NCBI RefSeq assembly: GCF_037975245.1
Contig: NC_092562.1
Coordinates: 16,904,021-16,968,020, forward strand
DNA from: Apostichopus japonicus
Taxonomy: Eukaryota > Echinodermata > Holothuroidea > Aspidochirotida > Stichopodidae
Length of the DNA stretch: 64,000 nucleotides
Direction: 5' to 3'
Shown here: positions 58,374 through 64,000 of the stretch, piece after piece
How positions within the stretch are numbered: position 1 is the first letter of the stretch
Layout of the letters: each line of letters opens with the position of its first letter
Notes under the pieces: generated by a model
Seen by the model: only the letters and a program-made list of their open reading frames with translations
What the model was told of the DNA's origin: nothing
The model's database searches: none
Translations under genes and position numbers: made by a program

Positions 58374-58443
58374 CCTCGAACACTGTTATCACTTCTTCGT
58401 GGAAACCTTTATTTGTAAGAAAAGTTCTTAAAGACTCAGCCAT
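58374..58443 (-). pseudogene. First coding exon, SAM-like N-terminus, of the gene carried by the TIR element
   Basis: From ATG at 58443 the minus strand reads MAESLRTFLTNKGF then HEEVITVFE plus one base of the next codon, then a good 5' splice site GTATGT (58373-58368). The pattern MAExLRxxLxxxGFxEExxxxFE is how many sterile-alpha-motif (SAM) proteins begin, with ENEIDGxxLL expected next. No clear second exon follows; a candidate at about 57354-57310 (GDVMNNLSLKREISED) keeps the phase but is speculative. A 12-codon upstream ORF starts at 58499. The later exons carry stops, so the whole is called a pseudogene. Confidence 0.45.
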
Positions 58444-58748
58444 TGCTAATTTATAACCTTTACTCTAGCTTAGACATACGGTCGTCTGTCTCGTTCATGC
58501 CTAGCTGTGTGTACGGCGTGCGTACGTACAGTACAGCGAGTACCTGGCTAAGCGAAGAATATAGTAGTATATATGTACACAAGTTGTAGCGCTCGTTGTC
58601 ACACTTATTTTTGTGCGGCGTATTTGCAAGTTTTCGGATGACGTAGGCGAATTTCTGTTCTCTGATTGGATACATTTTTCAGTGGAATACAGAGACTGAA
58701 AATGGTAAGATGACATGCCACATGTGATTAGCTGATTGGTTAATAAAG
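58444..58748 (-). promoter_or_regulatory. Presumed promoter and 5' leader of the carried gene
   Basis: This lies between the right subterminal repeats and the first exon. It is CpG-containing and has an upstream ATG, but no TATA box or other motif that I can name. The call rests only on position. Confidence 0.25.
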
Positions 58749-58880
58749 TCAGTCCAAAACAGCGACTGAACGGTGTAACTGATAATACAGTCTAAGTAGA
58801 GTGTTTCTCAGTCTAAACTCAGTGTATAACACTGAAAAAAATTTCAGTCTCAAAGAAGACTGAATTCTTCAGTCTAACAT
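58749..58880. repeat. Right subterminal AGACTGAA/TTCAGTCT array
   Basis: Contains CAGTCTAAG, CAGTCTAAAC, TTTCAGTCT, AGACTGAATTCTTCAGTCT. It is a counterpart of the left array. Confidence 0.75.
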
Positions 58881-58892
58881 TTTAAGAGAGTA

Positions 58893-60225
58893 GGTCTTCT
58901 ATATTTAGGTGTATCATTTAGGGGAATCTTCACCACGAAGAAAAATGTAACATCGAAGGAGAGTTCTTTTGATCGCAAAGATTATCATATTGAAATGAAA
59001 AAACTGATGAAATTTCTCCCATCGATAACACGATACCCACTCACCCACTCACACACAAATGACGCCTCTTCCCCCCCCCCCCCAAACAAGAAAAAAAAAC
59101 GAGAAAATGAAGTGCTAAGTGCAATTTGTGACAGATTTATGTAATATCAATATTCTAAGTATAGACTTTCAGTGAAAACGTTTCGTTTAAATGGTAACTG
59201 TTTGCCCCTGAGTTGTTAGCCTGTATTATTATATCATACAAAGTGATTAAAGAGGTGTGAATACGTAAATTACGTGGAAAACTGTATAAAAGATTTGTTT
59301 TAAACGCCACGGATTTAGTATATTTCTGATTATTTTCTTCAATGATTTGGTGCATTTTCTTAAGACAGTTCAGATATTCTAATAGCGATGGTGAACTTGA
59401 CAATGAATGAATTTTGTCATATAAATTTGTCTTAAAATTAGAATGTAATGATGGGGACATTTGGGGACATTTTCTTCACGATACTGGGTAAATCCAAGGT
59501 GAAGCTGTATTTTGACTAATGAATGAGTGACATTTTTCTAGGATCTTGGCTGTAATGTAGTCACATTCGTCACGCAAGGTGACGGAGAGACATATAGGGA
59601 GCGACAATTTGGACTTAATATTCCCTCACCCCGGATAACTACATTCAGATGAGATTTTAATGTAAATCCTCTTTCTCTGAAATTTGTTTTTGTGAGAAGA
59701 TTGATACGGGGGGGGGGGGGGGAAGGGAGTTAAAGTCATATATGCTTTCCCCATGGACCCCAAAAGGGCTCTACTCACTTGGCAGTCCATTGTACTCTTC
59801 CCCCTCCATTGTGCCCCCCCCCACCCAAAGCCACCCGAATGACAGTCTGCCCGCCACCATCAAACAGACCAACGTCATACTGTTAGGTGATCAAACCATT
59901 TATATTTTGTACATCTTGTCGTTCAGTGAGTTTTCTTATTTCGTCATTTTTGCAAAATTGTTTTGAAATTTTCACCCCAATATGCAAAACATTTCTATGA
60001 AGTATGAACATGTCCTTATATTATGTTTATCCCTCGCTACGTATGGTAGTGTAAACTCTAGCCGGCTCTATATTGAAGAAGACACACAAGTCAAGAAAAG
60101 AGCTACGACTCTGTCGCCTCTACAGGGTTCCGATTGTATTCAACTAAACACACAAATCGGACTGAATTATACAGTAGTAATACTATAGGATACCCCACAG
60201 GGCAGCATCTTTAAAGTAAGTCATC
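58893..60225. other. Unassigned DNA
   Basis: Contains C11 (59071-59081) and G14 (59708-59721) tracts. A 101-codon minus ORF (59460-59155) and a 68-codon plus ORF (59982-60188) start with plausible Met codons but match no family I know. They could be chance or single exons. Confidence 0.4.
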
Positions 60226-60695
60226 ATGTTTGAACTGTTGCCGAATAGAACCGTACTTAGATTATGTTCATCAACGAAACACGGGCTCCGAGAACCCGGT
60301 CGGGTTTGTATGTTAATGAAAAGGGGCACTAAAGTCAGTTTACGCTTTAAGAATCACCAAAACAAAATCGAGACAATTTCCCAGGTTTCCCAGTTGCTGA
60401 ACATTTCAATCTCAACAATCACTCTATAAATAATCTCAAATGCACCTTCGTAGCATCTGGCTTCTCATCCACTGAAAGCGTAAAAAAAGCTGAATGGAAT
60501 TGGAACCTCATGACCAAGTCACACTTGGTCGGTGTTAACGAAGACCTTGGACTTCTCAACTATTACACCTTCTCATAATTGACAAATAAGGAGTACAGTT
60601 GTAGAAAATTTTCTAAAACAGTACTCCTTATTTGTCAATTATTAGTCATATCTTTTTTTTATTTCTCTGCCTATATATAATAACTTATATATAGG
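60226..60695 (+). mobile_element. Third Penelope-like 3' remnant (GIY-YIG, frameshifted) plus 3' UTR
   Basis: In one frame RGTKVSLRFKNHQNKI resembles the arginine-helix part of GIY-YIG endonucleases. After a frameshift, 60369-60578 reads RDNFPGFPVAEHFNLNNHS...GVNEDLGLLNYYTFS and a TAA stop, parallel to the copy at 0.9-1.1 kb. The 3' UTR contains AATTGACAAATAAGGAGTA and its inverted copy (TACTCCTTATTTGTCAATT), a foldback around 60577-60640. It ends at a TA tract. It is inactive because the N-terminal domains are missing and the frame is broken. Confidence 0.6.
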
Positions 60696-60702
60696 CCCTT
60701 AT

Positions 60703-60704
<2 letters not shown>

Positions 60705-60740
<36 letters not shown>
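60705..60740. repeat. (TA)n microsatellite
   Basis: TA tract at the 3' end of the Penelope-like remnant. Confidence 0.9.
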
Positions 60741-60742
<2 letters not shown>

Positions 60743-61124
60743 TTACTAATAAAATATCAAACATGGACGACTAATATCCGCACTTCCTTCGCAAGTAACC
60801 GATTCTCCATCCATCTTGGAAAACATTTCAAAATATGGCTAGATGATTCGATATCGGCATAAAAAACAAAACCTTTCGAAAAAGTTTAATATAATTGCCA
60901 CCTGCCGACTATACAGGAGTGAAAGGACCCCCCGCCCCCATGCGCCTGTATAATTTTTCCTTTGCTCTACAATGTGAGACACATGAAAAGGGCAACTCAA
61001 TTATTGCGCACTCACGCATATACATCTACATTGGTAAATAACTGCTTGCACTTTTCGCGTTCCATGGAATCAATATAGAACAGATCATTGACATGGAAAT
61101 CAGGTGAGACACAAAGTGATTTTT
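60741..61124. other. Unassigned DNA
   Basis: Nothing recognised. Confidence 0.5.
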
Positions 61125-61645
<521 letters not shown>

Positions 61646-61647
<2 letters not shown>

Positions 61648-61917
61648 AATTGCCTTTGTCGTTTACCTCCATTTCATTAACAAAAATTTGTTCAAAGTAT
61701 CTCTTTCGAGATCCGGCTTTAGGAATCACAAATGACTTCGAGTTTGATCTCTAAAGTAAGGCAAATATATCACCAAAACAGAACTAGTATTGTTCGATAC
61801 AGGTAATTAAACGCCTATAGTGGAATTACGACCTTCCTTACCGGTTTCGAACCTCTGGACATACAATCAGCGTCCATAGTCTAGTGGTTAGGGTGTCAGC
61901 ATATAAAGCGGGAGGCT
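61646..61917 (+). mobile_element. tRNA-derived SINE, copy C, 3'-truncated
   Basis: Begins TTGAATTGCCTTTGTCG, corresponding to the start of copy B, straight after a TA tract. It retains the minus-strand B-box-like GGTTCGAAACC (61843-61853) and the A box TAGTCTAGTGG, and ends in GCATATAAAGCGGGAGGC before the B box. Confidence 0.75.
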
Positions 61918-63604
61918 TATATTTACTGACTGCAAACAAAATGTGTCTGTGTTGAGCTTCTCTTTTTTCTTCTTCTTCATCTTGTTTATCTTTTGCATGA
62001 AAAAAAAACATATGATCAGGTGTTGAAAAACTGCATTGTGCTGTAGTTTCTCTTTAACTAATTCGAATTTATTTTTAAAACAAAGTAACATGCGCAGAAT
62101 CATCAATATGGAATTTTAAGCGTATTTCGTATTAATGGCGGCTTACTGTGCATTGTGGTGAGGGCTTAGGAGCCAATTTTCAAAGCGAGCGTATTCAGTC
62201 ATACAGGAAGCGGTTAACTTAAAAATGAGAGAGTTTTGAGGTTATCTGAGTAATATAAATTGTCTTTGATCCCTGCCTTCGCTATTCCTTTAAGAGAACA
62301 AACGTGGTTTTGTTTTCGATAAAATTGGGACTTTTCCTTGCTCCTTCCCCGCTTTCCATTAAAATAACTAATTACATATCTAATTAGTGAAATTGTCCGT
62401 GATGATTCTTATGAACAAGGCCCCGTTAAATTAATTTTGACTTTAATTGTTTACTTTTCACATTAAGTGTGTGTAAAAGTATATCTTACTCATTTTAATT
62501 ATAGGCTATTAACTTGTCGTATTTGGGAAAACGTCCATGTTTCATACTTCTTCAGTTCTTTTATAGGTAAGTGGCAAAGGGACGCAGGAGAGCAGGAGTT
62601 CTTACTGACGGTGTCTAGCTCCTCCTGCCTCTTCCCTTCCCCCACCCCCCCCACTACCACCCACACCCGCCCGCTATATACGTGAAAACGTTATATATAC
62701 GTTATACGTTAACGTATAACACATATTGACAAATTTCGACCTGTATACATGGTGGAAATTGTCGAAACTGTATCTTTTCGTCTGTGTTTGTTACATTGCC
62801 GTACATGAGGTTTCAAATTTATCGTACCATTGTGCCACCGCGACTTGTTAATGACGTCATAGACGAAGAACTAAAGGCGCGCGTGAGACAGGTTGATAGT
62901 TTTATTCTAATATAAGGTGTTAGAGACAAGAGGGGACTAGAGAATGGTGTGTCATTAAAGTGTGTTGCTAGATGTCATCTTCCTCTGGACTGCTGAGGAA
63001 CCATGAACCAAATGTATTCCTAGATTGTGTCAAGTGACGATCTAACAGGCACATGCGGTAATTAAAAGTTGGTTTATTCGGAAAGATCCTGCATTCCGAT
63101 CAGAAAACACAGATGAGACAGCTCTCGTAGCTTACACAGCAGGAATGTTAGTTTTTACAATATGTATAGAAATGACAAGTAATATCTTGAGTCCCAAAAG
63201 GACGAAATCGGTCGTGAAGTGGAATTTTTCTTTATTTCTATATATATATATATATATATAAATTATCGTATAGTTTATACGCAATGAAAAGTGACTGTTT
63301 TAATCATATAAACTATACAAGTTTATATCTATATCCACCATGGTGTTTATAGCTGTGAGCGATAAATATATAGACAAGACTTAAGCACATTGTGAATTAT
63401 TAAAGCTATAAAACTCATGATGCGTTCATCCGTTGGAATATTTATCTAGGGAATACAGTCTCATCAAATGAGACGCAACATAAAGAAGGTATTATTATAG
63501 CATATATATCTAGAATAATTTGAAACACAAATTGGAGACTCCCTGACTTTGGTAAAGATAACGTTTAGAGCGATGCCTTATTAACGTATGTAATGAGTAA
63601 AAAA
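61918..63604. other. Unassigned DNA
   Basis: No gene recognised. C-rich tract 62637-62665. A perfect 20-bp palindrome GTTATACGTTAACGTATAAC is at 62701-62720. TA tract at 63239-63260. Confidence 0.5.
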
Positions 63605-64000
63605 TCATCCATCCATCCATCCATCCATCCATCCATCCATCCATCCATCCATCCATCCATCCATCCATCCATCCATCCATCCATCCATCCATCCATCCAT
63701 CCATCCATCCATCCATCCATCCATCCATCCATCCATCCATCCATCCATCCATCCATCCATCCATCCATCCATCCATCCATCCATCCATCCATCCATCCAT
63801 CCATCCATCCATCCATCCATCCATCCATCCATCCATCCATCCATCCATCCATCCATCCATCCATCCATCCATCCATCCATCCATCCATCCATCCATCCAT
63901 CCATCCATCCATCCATCCATCCATCCATCCATCCATCCATCCATCCATCCATCCATCCATCCATCCATCCATCCATCCATCCATCCATCCATCGATCCAT
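63605..64000. repeat. (CCAT)n tetranucleotide tract running to the window end
   Basis: Nearly 100 uninterrupted CCAT units, with one ATCG variant at 63992-63995. The minus-strand MDGW-repeat ORFs are artefacts. The tract may continue beyond the window. Confidence 0.98.

Larger units (their letters stand above)
54048..58892. mobile_element. 4.84-kb TIR transposon with TA target duplication and palindromic subterminal repeats
   Basis: The left end reads TA then CTCTCTTAAAATGAGAGACTG (54050 on). The right end reads ...CATTTTAAGAGAG then TA (58890-58892), an inverted repeat of 13 bp that continues imperfectly into the AGACTGAA motifs. Both ends carry many copies of AGACTGAA/TTCAGTCT, including the 18-bp palindrome AGACTGAAATTTCAGTCT. 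No transposase is visible, so it is probably non-autonomous. It carries a decayed spliced gene on the minus strand, a nested hAT-like element, and internal duplications. The superfamily is not determined. Confidence 0.65.

Noticed and set aside
59155-59460. 101-codon minus-strand ORF
   Set aside because: Reads like ordinary protein composition but matches no family I can name; insufficient to call a gene.
63510-64000. MDGW-repeat ORFs of 131-160 codons
   Set aside because: Pure translation of the CCAT tetranucleotide tract; open in every frame.

Overview
The window is non-coding, repeat-dominated DNA from an animal genome, with no complete host gene that I can support. It is AT-rich and full of (TA)n microsatellites, TAGGCCTATA-type steps, minisatellites, tRNA-derived SINEs, small terminal-inverted-repeat (TIR) transposons, a CR1/L2-like LINE and reverse-transcriptase/GIY-YIG (Penelope-like) remnants. 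That mix suggests a marine invertebrate deuterostome, possibly an echinoderm. This is an impression from repeat style, not a phylogenetic result. Most long open frames are translations of microsatellites (TA, CCAT, the 17-bp satellite) or chance.

Layout. 0.49-2.65 kb: two Penelope-like 3' remnants lie head to head, each ending in a (TA)n tract, followed by a 1.2-kb TIR element beginning TAGTGTTT that sits inside TA repeats. 4.9-7.3 kb: a near-perfect 54-bp inverted repeat lies 2.3 kb apart. 11.6-12.46 kb: a roughly 60-bp minisatellite is interrupted by a hAT-like element. 19.57-20.1 kb: (TA)n tracts surround a perfect 84-bp-arm foldback. 23.15-24.46 kb: a 103/207-bp satellite. 25.3, 28.1-28.7, 29.7 and 61.6 kb: one tRNA-derived SINE family, always beside (TA)n. 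26.96-27.89 kb: a 28-bp satellite with a 224-bp higher-order period. 30.86 and 31.64 kb: two hAT-like non-autonomous elements. 33.27-34.85 kb: a 17-bp satellite with a 221-bp higher-order period. 43.9-44.7 kb: an older SINE and a TA-flanked MITE. 45.14-49.01 kb: a full-length CR1/L2-like LINE on the minus strand, split by a frameshift and bracketed by 348/349-bp direct repeats. 54.05-58.89 kb: a 4.84-kb TIR element with palindromic subterminal repeats; it contains a decayed, intron-bearing gene on the minus strand that starts with a SAM-like exon. 60.2-61.9 kb: a third Penelope-like 3' end, a triplicated unit separated by (TA)n, and another SINE. The window ends inside a (CCAT)n tract of about 390 bp.

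Functionally, the LINE encodes (when intact) an APE endonuclease plus reverse transcriptase and could supply machinery to SINEs. The hAT-like and TA-flanked elements here are non-autonomous. The most interesting objects are the very long target-site-like duplication around the LINE, the gene carried inside the 4.84-kb TIR element, and the repeated attachment of unrelated elements to TA microsatellites. The remaining stretches are recorded as unassigned.
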